Shown here: positions 33,553-41,269 of the stretch, piece by piece
Layout: every line of letters starts with the position of its first letter
Position numbering within the stretch: the first letter of the stretch is position 1
Source: Bradyrhizobium barranii subsp. barranii
GTDB lineage: Bacteria > Pseudomonadota > Alphaproteobacteria > Rhizobiales > Xanthobacteraceae
Assembly: GCF_017565645.3 (NCBI RefSeq)
Contig: NZ_CP086136.1
Location: 1,564,001 to 1,628,000, forward strand
Length of the DNA stretch: 64,000 nucleotides
Reading direction: 5' to 3'
Made by a program: the position numbers and the translations under genes
Notes under the pieces: generated by a model
Databases searched by the model: none
Seen by the model: only the letters and a program-made list of their open reading frames with translations
What the model was told of the DNA's origin: nothing

Positions 33553-35007
33553 CTACGGCGTCACCGCTCCGCGTGCGACCGCACGCGGGGCGGTCAGTTG
33601 CTTCCACGTCGAGTTGGCGACGTGCACCGGCGAGAACGCCGGACGTTCGATGTAGTGGCCGTCGCCGGCCTCGGCGCGCAGATCGCCAGCCTTCCAGACG
33701 ACGCGGCCACGCGAGAGCGTCGCGGCCGGTCCGCCGGTGCAGGCGAAGCCTTCGAACACGTTGTAATCGATCCGGCTCATCTGCCGCTTCGCGCTGATGG
33801 TCTTGCTCGCCCTGGGGTCCCACACCACGACATCGGCATCCGAACCGACGGCGACCGCGCCCTTGCGCGGGTAGATGTTGAGGATGCGCGCGATGTTCGC
33901 CGAGGTCACCGCGACGAATTCTTCCTTCGTGAGCCGTCCCGTGGCGACGCCTGCGGTCCAAAGAAGTGCGAGCCGATCTTCGAGGCCGCCGGTGCCGTTC
34001 GGGATCTTCCTGAAATCGCCGAGCCCGAACCGCTTCTGCTCCGTGGTGAAGGCGCAATGGTCGGTGGCGACCACCTGGAGCGAGCCTGATTGCAGGCCGG
34101 CCCAAAGACTATCCTGATGCGATCTGTCGCGAAACGGCGGCGACATCACGCGTTGCGCGGAATGATCCCAGTCCCTGTTCTGGTACTCGCCGACATCCAG
34201 CAGCAGATGCTGGATCAGCGGCTCGCCGTAGACACGTTTCCCCGCAGCCCGCGCGCGGGCGATCGCCTCATGCGCTTCGCGGCAACTCGTGTGGACGATG
34301 TAGACGGGCGTGCCCGTCATGTCGGCGATCATGATGGCGCGGTTGGTGGCTTCGCCCTCGACCTCCGGCGGCCGTGAGTAGGCGTGGCCTTCGGGGCCGG
34401 CGACGCCGCGCGCGATCAGCGCTTCCTGCATCAAGGCGACGACGTCGCCGTTTTCCGCATGGACCACAGGCATGGCGCCGAGATGGGCGCAGCGCGCGAA
34501 CGAGTTGTAGAGCTCGTCATCGTTCACCATCAGCGCGCCCTTGTAGGCCATGAAATGCTTGAAGGTGTTGATGCCGTAGGTTTTGACCACGGTCTCCATC
34601 TCGTCATAGATCTGCTTCGACCACGACGTCACCGCCATGTGGAAGCCGTAGTCGGTCGCCGCCTTCTCGGATTTGTGCCGCCACTCCTGATAGGCCGCGA
34701 GCATCGACTGGCCGGGATCGGGCAGGCAGAAATCCACCACCATGGTGGTGCCGCCGGTCAGCGCCGCCTTCGTTCCGGATTCGAAATCGTCGGCAGTCAC
34801 CGTGCCCATGAACGGCATTTCGAGATGGGTGTGCGGATCGATCCCGCCCGGGATGACATAGGCGCCGCCGGCATCGACGATCTCCGCGCCCGTCGGTGCA
34901 TCGAGCGATGTTCCGATCGCGACGATGGTCTCGCCGTCGATCAGCACGTCCGCACGGCGCGAATGATCATGATTGACGACGGTGCCGCCGCGGATGAGGA
35001 GGGGCAT
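33553..35007 (-). CDS. hydA: dihydropyrimidinase (D-hydantoinase)
   Basis: The 484-residue amidohydrolase begins MPLLIRGGTVVNHDHSRRAD. It shows the metal site GGIDPHTHLEMPFMG, the carbamylated Lys in FKHFMAYKGALM, metal His in PVVHAENGD and YIVHTSCREA, and ATDHCAFTTEQKRFG. These match hydantoinase/dihydropyrimidinase, which opens dihydrouracil or hydantoin rings in reductive pyrimidine breakdown. It stands alone and is convergent with the SDR gene. Confidence 0.92.
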   Translation of the reverse strand: MPLLIRGGTVVNHDHSRRADVLIDGETIVAIGTSLDAPTGAEIVDAGGAYVIPGGIDPHTHLEMPFMGTVTADDFESGTKAALTGGTTMVVDFCLPDPGQSMLAAYQEWRHKSEKAATDYGFHMAVTSWSKQIYDEMETVVKTYGINTFKHFMAYKGALMVNDDELYNSFARCAHLGAMPVVHAENGDVVALMQEALIARGVAGPEGHAYSRPPEVEGEATNRAIMIADMTGTPVYIVHTSCREAHEAIARARAAGKRVYGEPLIQHLLLDVGEYQNRDWDHSAQRVMSPPFRDRSHQDSLWAGLQSGSLQVVATDHCAFTTEQKRFGLGDFRKIPNGTGGLEDRLALLWTAGVATGRLTKEEFVAVTSANIARILNIYPRKGAVAVGSDADVVVWDPRASKTISAKRQMSRIDYNVFEGFACTGGPAATLSRGRVVWKAGDLRAEAGDGHYIERPAFSPVHVANSTWKQLTAPRAVARGAVTP

Positions 35008-35121
35008 GGGAGACTCCGGAGAGAGGACGAGACGCGGCGAAAGCTAAGCGTGCTGCCAGCGATGCGACAGGCGAAATTTTAGTCAGGCGTCGCCGCCGGT
35101 TTCGCTGCGCTCTCTCGGCTT

Positions 35122-35730
35122 CTACGCCGCCCGCGCGATCAAGCCGTCGATCATCGCCCGCACCAGGCCCGCGATTTCCTTCCGCAGCGCCGGCAGCGGC
35201 ACGGCGACCAGCCTCTGCTCGAGCCCCAGCGCCACCATGCCATGCACGGCCGAGAACAGGCTGCGTGCGGTGATGCCGAGCTCCTCGGTCCCTCTGTCCG
35301 GAAACAACGCTGCCAGTGGCGCGTAGATGTGGCGGAACAGCTGCAACTGGTCGTCGACGGACCAGTCGGGGACTTCCTTGCCGGGCTCCATGCGATGCTC
35401 GAACATTGCGCGCCAGAGCTCGAGATTTTCTGCGGCGAAATCGCAATAGGCGATCGCGATGCGGACCAGCGTCTCCTGCGGCGACGGATTGCCCGCGCTC
35501 ACCGCCGCGCTGAGCACCTTGTCGAGCCGGAGCAGCGTGCGCGAGCCGACGCGCAGGACCAGCTCGTCGACATCGGCGACGAGATTGTAGACCGCGCCAT
35601 TGGCGCAGCCGATCTCGCGGGCGAGATCGCGGGTTTTGAGACCCGCCAACCCTCGCTCAGCGATCATCCGCTCGGCCGCCTGGATCAGGTCGGCCCGCAG
35701 TTTCTCTCGACGTTCCAAGGCTTTAGTCAT
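35122..35730 (-). CDS. TetR-family regulator (WHG C-terminal domain)
   Basis: The 202-residue protein starts MTKALERREKLRADLIQAAE. The HTH is in LAGLKTRDLAREIGCANGAV YNL (residues ~29-51), and the C-terminal ligand domain includes ELWRAMFEHRMEPG and FSAVHGMVALGLEQRL, as in the WHG group. It is divergent from the PspA/YiaAB genes, and three similar palindromes fill the 104-bp gap, so it probably represses that operon and itself. Confidence 0.88.
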   Translation of the reverse strand: MTKALERREKLRADLIQAAERMIAERGLAGLKTRDLAREIGCANGAVYNLVADVDELVLRVGSRTLLRLDKVLSAAVSAGNPSPQETLVRIAIAYCDFAAENLELWRAMFEHRMEPGKEVPDWSVDDQLQLFRHIYAPLAALFPDRGTEELGITARSLFSAVHGMVALGLEQRLVAVPLPALRKEIAGLVRAMIDGLIARAA

Positions 35731-35745
35731 TTATTAATCAAATTC

Positions 35746-35817
35746 TTGAGCGATGCTCAAATATTTATTGAACGATGTTCAAGGTCTCTGCTACAAACCA
35801 TCTGTGAGCAACGCTCA
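35746..35817. promoter_or_regulatory. three operator-like palindromes between tetR and pspA
   Basis: TTGAGCGATGCTCAA (35746-35760), TTGAACGATGTTCAA (35768-35782) and TGAGCAACGCTCA (35805-35817) are palindromes of one consensus, TGARCRAYGYTCA. The first two are centred 22 bp apart, about two helical turns, and the third is 36 bp further on near the pspA ribosome site. They are the obvious binding sites for the adjacent TetR protein. Confidence 0.75.
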
Positions 35818-35833
35818 TAACAGGGAGCAGCAA

Positions 35834-36529
35834 ATGTTCAAGACCGTAGTGACACTTTTCCGCGGCAGCGTGGCGGCCGCGGGCGAGGAACTGGAAGACC
35901 GTACGGCCCTCCTGATCCTCGACCAGCAGATGCGCGACGCGGCCGCCGCCGTCGAGCGCAGCAAGCGGACGCTGGCGCTGGCGATCGCCCAGGACCAGCA
36001 GGAAGGCCGCAAGCTCGAGGCGACCGTCGCCCGCATCGCCGACCTCGAGACCCGCGCGGTTGCGGCGCTCGACGGTGGCCGCGAGGACCTCGCCAAGGAT
36101 GCCGCCGAAGCCATCGCGGGCCTGGAGGCCGATCGCGATGCGGCGATGACCGCACGCGCATTGTTCGCGACCGAGATCATCAGGCTGAAGCGCCATGTCG
36201 CGAGCGCGCAGGCCCGCATCACCGAGCTCGATCGCGGCCGCCGCGTCGCCCGCGCCTCGGAAGCGGTGCGCTCGCTTCGCCGCAGCGGCATCGAGGCGGC
36301 ACGCCCTTACGAATCCACGCTGCCGGAAGCGGAGAGCACCTTGAGGCGCCTGCGCGACCGGCAAATGGAAGCCCAGGCCGCTGACGACGCGCTGGTCGAG
36401 CTCGATACGGCCAGCGGTCCGCTCGCCACTGCGGAAAGACTCGCCGAGCAGGGCTTTGGCCCCCGGCTCAAGACGACCGCGGACGACGTGCTGGCGCGGT
36501 TGAAGTCCAAGCGCATGCCGACTGCCTGA
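35834..36529 (+). CDS. PspA/IM30-family protein
   Basis: The 231-residue protein opens MFKTVVTLFRGSVAAAGEEL and is almost entirely coiled coil (DQQMRDAAAAVERSKRTLAL; ARITELDRGRRVARASEAVR), ending AERLAEQGFGPRLKTTADDV. PspA/Vipp1-type proteins polymerise on the inner membrane to protect it under stress. GGGAG precedes the ATG at 35834. The next gene, 40 bp on, encodes a YiaAB membrane protein. The operon is controlled from the three palindromes upstream. Confidence 0.82.
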   Translation: MFKTVVTLFRGSVAAAGEELEDRTALLILDQQMRDAAAAVERSKRTLALAIAQDQQEGRKLEATVARIADLETRAVAALDGGREDLAKDAAEAIAGLEADRDAAMTARALFATEIIRLKRHVASAQARITELDRGRRVARASEAVRSLRRSGIEAARPYESTLPEAESTLRRLRDRQMEAQAADDALVELDTASGPLATAERLAEQGFGPRLKTTADDVLARLKSKRMPTA

Positions 36530-36569
36530 CCCCAAACCCCATCATCATTCGAACCGACAGGAGACCATC

Positions 36570-36845
36570 ATGAACCAGAACGGCCAGCCCCACAGCAGCG
36601 CCTGGGTGACCTTCACTTACGCGTCCTTCGCAGCCTCCGCGTTCCTCGTCGCCATCGGCATCTTCTTCCTGCCGATCGATCTCTGGATGAAGGGCTATCT
36701 CACGATGGGCATCGTGATGCTGATCCAGACCTGCATCACCCTGACCAAGACAGTGCGCGACAATCACGAGAGCAGCCGGCTGGTGAACCGGATCGAGGAT
36801 GCAAAGGCCGAGCGCCTGCTGATGGAAGTGTCCAAGGCGGCTTGA
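36570..36845 (+). CDS. YiaA/YiaB-type two-helix inner membrane protein
   Basis: The 91-residue protein has two transmembrane helices (FTYASFAASAFLVAIGIFFL and GYLTMGIVMLIQTCITLTKT) joined by a short loop (PIDLWMK). That matches the YiaAB two-helix domain, followed by a charged C-terminal helix (RLVNRIEDAKAERLLMEVSK). GGAG lies about nine bases upstream. It is probably co-transcribed with the PspA-like gene, and the pair may form a membrane-stress module. Confidence 0.8.
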   Translation: MNQNGQPHSSAWVTFTYASFAASAFLVAIGIFFLPIDLWMKGYLTMGIVMLIQTCITLTKTVRDNHESSRLVNRIEDAKAERLLMEVSKAA

Positions 36846-37120
36846 GGCGAGAGCGCATATAAGCGCAAAGCTACCTGCAATATGGAGCGGAGGATGCCGT
36901 CGCATCCACCGCTCGCGCCGTGAGACCATCCATCCTCGAGCGGTCGCCCCGTGCGGCGATCGCGGAGCTTCGTATCGCGCCTGCGAAATGCAACCGAGCC
37001 ATGACGGATCGCGCGGGCGGGCGACCTTGCGCGCCAGCGCGGGCAGGGGCACTCTGCGCAAGCGGCGCACAAGAACGCCGCCAACAAGATGTGCTTACAA
37101 GATCCCGGCGAGGAAGCTTC

Positions 37121-38182
37121 ATGGCGGTGACGCGGATCGACTGCGATATCCACCCGGCCGTTGGTGGCACGCGCACGACGCTGCTTCCCTATCTCAGCGA
37201 TCACTGGAAAGAGCAGGTCGTGAGCCGTGCCATCGACGGGCTCGATCTCACCTCCTATCCGCCGAGCATGCCGCTGACCGGCCGTGCCGACTGGCGGCCG
37301 GCCAATGGCGCCAAGCCCGGCTCCGACCTCGCCATGGTGCAGAAGGGCGCCTTTGATCAATTGGGCGCCAGCCACGCGATCCTCAACGTGCTCTATGGCG
37401 CGCAGGCCGTGTTCGACGCCTATATGGCGGCAGACTTCTGCAAGGCGATCAACGACTGGATCGCCGCCGAATGGCTGTCGCGCGATCCTCGCCTGCGGGT
37501 TTCCATCGTGGTGCCGATGCAGGACCCTGATTTGGCGATCGAGGAGATCGAGCGCCGCGCCGGCGACAACCGTTTCGTCTCTATCCTGGTCCTGGCGCAG
37601 GGCGAGACGCTGCTGGGCCGGCGGCATTACTGGCCGGTGTACCGGCTCGCCGAGAAGTACAAGCTGCCGCTGGCGATCCACGCCGGCACGCAATATCGCC
37701 AGGCGCCGAGCTCCGCCGGCTGGCCGTCGCACCGCTACGAATATTACTTCGTCGAGGCGCAGGCGTTTCAGGCGCAGATCCTGAGCCTCATTTATGAAGG
37801 CGTTTTCGGCAAGTTTCCCAACCTGAAGGTCGTGCTGATGGAATCCGGCGTGAGCTGGCTGCCGGCCTTCATGTGGCGCGCCAACAAGACCTGGCGCGGC
37901 GTCCGCGTCGAGGTTCCCTGGGTCGAACGCGAGCCGGCCGCGATCATCCGCGATAATTTCCGCGTCACCATGCAGCCCTTCGACGCGCCGACTGATGCAA
38001 GAAGCGTCGAGGAGATCATCGACCAGATCGGCTCGGCAAAGATGTTTCTGTTCGCGTCCGACTATCCGCACTGGCAGTTCGACGGCGACGATCCGATCCC
38101 GCCGAACCTGCCGAAGAGCATCATCGCGAAGATGTGCGTCGACAATCCGCTGGAGACGTTTCCGCGGTTGTCGCTGAATTGA
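37121..38182 (+). CDS. amidohydrolase 2 (ACMSD-like TIM barrel), first of a pair
   Basis: The 353-residue protein starts MAVTRIDCDIHPAVGGTRTT, with the DxH metal motif at residues 8-11. Later features are LPLAIHAGTQYRQAPSSAGW (metal His), VLMESGVSWLPAFMWRANKT and LFASDYPHWQFDGDDP (catalytic Asp in the SDYPHW signature). Members hydrolyse or decarboxylate aromatic and lactone substrates; the specific one is unknown. GAGGAAG precedes the ATG at 37121. The paralogous gene follows after a 71-bp spacer that holds a repeat. Confidence 0.85.
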   Translation: MAVTRIDCDIHPAVGGTRTTLLPYLSDHWKEQVVSRAIDGLDLTSYPPSMPLTGRADWRPANGAKPGSDLAMVQKGAFDQLGASHAILNVLYGAQAVFDAYMAADFCKAINDWIAAEWLSRDPRLRVSIVVPMQDPDLAIEEIERRAGDNRFVSILVLAQGETLLGRRHYWPVYRLAEKYKLPLAIHAGTQYRQAPSSAGWPSHRYEYYFVEAQAFQAQILSLIYEGVFGKFPNLKVVLMESGVSWLPAFMWRANKTWRGVRVEVPWVEREPAAIIRDNFRVTMQPFDAPTDARSVEEIIDQIGSAKMFLFASDYPHWQFDGDDPIPPNLPKSIIAKMCVDNPLETFPRLSLN

Positions 38183-38229
38183 CGCATGATCCGGAAAAGT
38201 GGGTACCGGTTTTCCGATAAGATCATGCG
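38183..38229. repeat. palindromic repeat, family H
   Basis: CGCATGATCCGGAAAA at the left is mirrored by TTTTCCG...GATCATGCG at the right, around GTGGGTACCGG. This short element is a well-known type of rhizobial intergenic palindrome. It lies between the two amidohydrolase genes and may shape their transcript. Confidence 0.75.
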
Positions 38230-38253
38230 CAAACAAAAAGTTTGGAGGATCGC

Positions 38254-39366
38254 ATGAGTGACGTCATCGACCGCCCGCTGCTCGACGAAGAAAAGCCCGC
38301 CGCCTCGCGGCTGCGCATCGTCGATTGCGACGTGCACCCGAGCCTGCGCTCGACCGACGATCTCAACGAGTTCCTGCCGAAACGCTGGCAGCAGCATCTG
38401 AAGGAATATGGCAGCCATTTGCGCACGCCCTATCTCTTCACCACGCCCTATCCGCGTTCCTCGCCACTGATCGCGCGCCGCGATGCCTGGCCGCCGACCG
38501 GCGGGCCGCCCGGCTCCGATCTCGCTTTCATGCAGAAGCAGCATCTCGACCCGTTCGACGTCGAGTTCGGGATTCTGCAGGTGCTCGATCTCTTCATCTT
38601 CTCGCAGCAGAACCTGGAATTCGGCGCCGCGATCCAGCGCGCCATCAACGATTGGCAACTGGCGTTCTGGTCGCATCGCGATCCGCGCCTGAAGGCGTCG
38701 ATCCTGGTCGGGCAGGACGGCGTGGATCTCGCCATCGCCGAGATCGAGCGCTGCGCCAAAATCGGCGAATACATCCAGATCAACGTCTCGCCGCGCGCCA
38801 ACGAGCCGCTCGGCCGCCGTCGCTACTGGCCGATCTACGAGCGCGCCGAGGCGCTGGACCTGCCGCTCGGCATCCATGTTGGCGGCTATGGCGGCCATGC
38901 GCCGACCGGTGGCGGCTGGCCGTCTTATTATGTCGAGGAGCATCAGTCCAACGCGCACACGATCGCGGCGCAGCTTGCGAGCCTCGTCATCGAAGGCGTG
39001 CCGGAGCGCTTTCCGAAGCTGAAGATCGTCTTCATCGAGGGCGGCTTCGGCTGGATCCCCTCGGCGGTGTGGCGGATGGACCAGCATTTCGAGCGCTTCC
39101 GCAGCGAGGTGCCGCATCTCAAGCGCAAGCCGTCCGAATATGTGCGCGAGCATTTCTGGTTCACGACGCAGCCGATCGACGAGCCCGACGAGGCGCGGCA
39201 TCTGCGGTCGCTGATCGAATGGGTCGGCATCGACAGGCTGCTGTTCTCGTCGGACTATCCGCACTGGGATTTCGACGATCCGCGCTTCGCCTTCAAAACG
39301 CCGCTGACGGACGCCGAGCGCAAGAAGATCTTCAGCACCAATGCCCGCGCGGTCTACAAGTTCTGA
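38254..39366 (+). CDS. amidohydrolase 2 (ACMSD-like TIM barrel), second of a pair
   Basis: The 370-residue protein begins MSDVIDRPLLDEEKPAASRL. The metal motif is RIVDCDVHPSLRS, with LPLGIHVGGYGGHAPTGGGW, IVFIEGGFGWIPSAVWRMDQ and LFSSDYPHWDFDDPRF further on. It is clearly paralogous to its neighbour. GGAGG lies five bases upstream of the ATG at 38254. A Rieske ferredoxin gene follows 21 bp downstream, so the three are likely one operon. Confidence 0.87.
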   Translation: MSDVIDRPLLDEEKPAASRLRIVDCDVHPSLRSTDDLNEFLPKRWQQHLKEYGSHLRTPYLFTTPYPRSSPLIARRDAWPPTGGPPGSDLAFMQKQHLDPFDVEFGILQVLDLFIFSQQNLEFGAAIQRAINDWQLAFWSHRDPRLKASILVGQDGVDLAIAEIERCAKIGEYIQINVSPRANEPLGRRRYWPIYERAEALDLPLGIHVGGYGGHAPTGGGWPSYYVEEHQSNAHTIAAQLASLVIEGVPERFPKLKIVFIEGGFGWIPSAVWRMDQHFERFRSEVPHLKRKPSEYVREHFWFTTQPIDEPDEARHLRSLIEWVGIDRLLFSSDYPHWDFDDPRFAFKTPLTDAERKKIFSTNARAVYKF

Positions 39367-39387
39367 GCAAAGAGGTTCCGAAGGGTT

Positions 39388-39801
39388 ATGGCCCGTCACA
39401 TCGTCGCGCGCACCTCGGAGATCCCGCCCGGCGGCAACAAGGTCGTCGATATCGCGGGCCGCGACATCGTCGTGTTCCACGTCAACGGCGAGTTCTTCGC
39501 GCTGTTGAACCGCTGCCCGCACGAGGGCGCGCCGCTGGAGAAGGCGGCCTGCGTAGCGCGGCTGACCTCGCCCGAGCCCGGAATCTATGAGCGCTCGCGC
39601 GTCGGCGAAATGCTGCGCTGTCCCTGGCACGGCTGGGAATTCGACATGCGCAACGGCCAGTCCTGGTTCGATCCGAAACGGGTCAAGATCCGGTCCTATC
39701 CAGTCGCGGTGGAACGTGGCGAAGAGTTGCAGAAGGGCCCGTATGTCGCCGAGACGTTTCCGGTGCATGTCGAAGACAGCTATGTGATTGTCGAGGTCTG
39801 A
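39388..39801 (+). CDS. Rieske [2Fe-2S] ferredoxin-like protein
   Basis: The 137-residue protein has both halves of the Rieske site: NRCPHEGAPLE (CxH) and LRCPWHGWEFDMRNGQ (CxxH). The intervening insert (KAACVARLTSPEPGIYERSR) is longer than in minimal ferredoxins. It should pass electrons to an oxygenase, but no oxygenase large subunit is nearby. The close link to the two amidohydrolases suggests a joint role in aromatic or lactone turnover (inference). Confidence 0.88.
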   Translation: MARHIVARTSEIPPGGNKVVDIAGRDIVVFHVNGEFFALLNRCPHEGAPLEKAACVARLTSPEPGIYERSRVGEMLRCPWHGWEFDMRNGQSWFDPKRVKIRSYPVAVERGEELQKGPYVAETFPVHVEDSYVIVEV

Positions 39802-39874
39802 GCCGGCATTGCCGATTGAGATTCCAACGCAGGTGCGTTATGGCTCTCGCGCTTTCCAGAGGCGGAGATGAGCT

Positions 39875-40081
39875 TTGTCGAAACAATCCCTGCGTGAGGA
39901 GGCCGAGCGCCTGATCCGCGAATCGATGGAAAAGAAGACCATCGTCGTCAAGCAGGGCTCGACCCGCATCGAGGCCGTCTGCGGCAAGTGCGGCGCGCCG
40001 AACCGGGTGCAGGCTGAAAAAGGCCAGAGCCGGGTCAAGTTCGCGTGCAAGAATTGCGGGCATCAGCAGGAGACGCTGTAG
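39875..40081 (+). CDS. small zinc-ribbon protein
   Basis: The 68-residue protein has CGKCGAPNRVQAEKGQSR and then ACKNCGHQQE, a pair of CxxC knuckles forming a zinc ribbon, after a charged N-terminal helix (LREEAERLIRESMEKK). The start is TTG at 39875 with GGAG upstream; the nearby ATG at 39868 is in another frame. It probably ends the amidohydrolase-Rieske operon. Its partner, nucleic acid or protein, is unknown. Confidence 0.7.
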   Translation: MSKQSLREEAERLIRESMEKKTIVVKQGSTRIEAVCGKCGAPNRVQAEKGQSRVKFACKNCGHQQETL

Positions 40082-40118
40082 GGCGCTTGCGCGGTATTGC
40101 CGCGCCGCGAGGCTCTAG

Positions 40119-40233
40119 CTCCTCATCCTGAGGAGCCCGCTGAAAGCGGGCGTCTCGAAGGATAGAGGCCGAGCTGTCGCAGCGGGGCCTTCATGGTTCG
40201 AGACGCGCGTTCCGCGCTCCTCACCATGAGGGT
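40119..40233. repeat. palindromic intergenic repeat, family D
   Basis: CCTCATCCTGAGGAGC and GCTCCTCACCATGAGG bound a segment with inner repeats (GAAAGCGGGCGTCTCGAAGG; GGTTCGAGACGCGC). It is a common long REP-like element between convergent genes. Confidence 0.75.
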
Positions 40234-40240
40234 CTGATAG

Positions 40241-41086
40241 TCACTCCCCCTTCACGAACTTCGCGAACGCGTCCGTATAGTCCGGGTGCCAGCGCGACAG
40301 CGGCGGGCGGTTCTCGACGATGTCTCCGGCGGCCCACAGCATCCGCTTCTCGTCGAGCGCGCGCGGCACGTCGTTGTCCGGGCAGAGGATGTAGAAGTCG
40401 CCGGCCTCCAGCCGCGCCAGCATGAAATCCACGGTCTGCTCAGCCGTCCAGGCCCCGGCCGGCTTTTCGATGCGGCCCTTTGCGGTCAGGCCGGTGAAGA
40501 CGAAGCCGGGGATCAGCAGATGCGCGGTGATGCGGCAGTCCTTCGTGTTGCGCAGCTCGTGCTGGAGCGCTTCCGTAAACGCCTTCACGCCGGCCTTGGA
40601 GACGTTGTAGGCGGGATCGCCGGGCGGCGTGGTGATGCCCTGCTTCGAGCCGGTTTTGATGATCAGCCCAGCATTGCCGCGCGCGATCATGCCGGGTGCG
40701 AAGATGCGCGAGCCGTTGATGATGCCCCACATGTTGACGCCGATGATCCGCTGCCAGTTGTCGGGCTCGCCGAACAGCGTGCTGCCGGGCTGGATGCCGG
40801 CATTGTTCATGAGGATGTCGGTGCCGCCGAAGCGCTCGCGCACGGCGCGTTCCAGTTCCGTCACGCTCTCGGCCTTGCTGACATCGACCGCGAACGTCAT
40901 CACATGTGTGGCAGGCGTGACGGATGACAGTTTTGTTGCAGCTTCCGCCAGCCGCGCCTGATCCACATCTGCGATGCACACCTTCAAGCCGGCGCGCGCG
41001 AAGGCCAGCGCGGCAGCCAATCCGATGCCGGATGCGCCGCCCGTGATCACGGCGACATTGTCTTTGACGATGGCGGAATGTGGCAT
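40241..41086 (-). CDS. short-chain dehydrogenase/reductase
   Basis: The 281-residue SDR has NVAVITGGASGIGLAAALAF (cofactor site), ILMNNAGIQPGSTLFGEPDN, the catalytic Ser in IIKTGSKQG and AYNVSKAGVKAFTEAL (YxxxK), and a longer C-terminal end (RPPLSRWHPDYTDAFAKFVK) than the minimal family. Cofactor preference looks like NAD(H), since an acidic Asp follows the second strand (VCIADVDQ). The substrate is unknown. It is divergent from the aldehyde dehydrogenase gene. Confidence 0.87.
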   Translation of the reverse strand: MPHSAIVKDNVAVITGGASGIGLAAALAFARAGLKVCIADVDQARLAEAATKLSSVTPATHVMTFAVDVSKAESVTELERAVRERFGGTDILMNNAGIQPGSTLFGEPDNWQRIIGVNMWGIINGSRIFAPGMIARGNAGLIIKTGSKQGITTPPGDPAYNVSKAGVKAFTEALQHELRNTKDCRITAHLLIPGFVFTGLTAKGRIEKPAGAWTAEQTVDFMLARLEAGDFYILCPDNDVPRALDEKRMLWAAGDIVENRPPLSRWHPDYTDAFAKFVKGE

Positions 41087-41269
41087 GGTTGGTCTCCGGG
41101 GAAGGGCTCGGTCGAGCTATAACATGGCACTCGCGCGACCCTGCACAAGTCGGCATGGGAGGTCTTCGTTCCACGCCGCCTTTACGCCTTTCCGGCGGCG
41201 CTGTATTCTATTCGACTTAACGATCCCGCCCAGATCGAACCAATCAATCATTTGACAGGGAGTGCAGCC

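Noticed and set aside
36764-39768. Very long minus-strand ORFs opposite the amidohydrolase and Rieske genes
   Set aside because: They are antisense shadows in GC-rich DNA with His/Arg/Asp-rich composition and no domain. The plus strand encodes clear enzymes.
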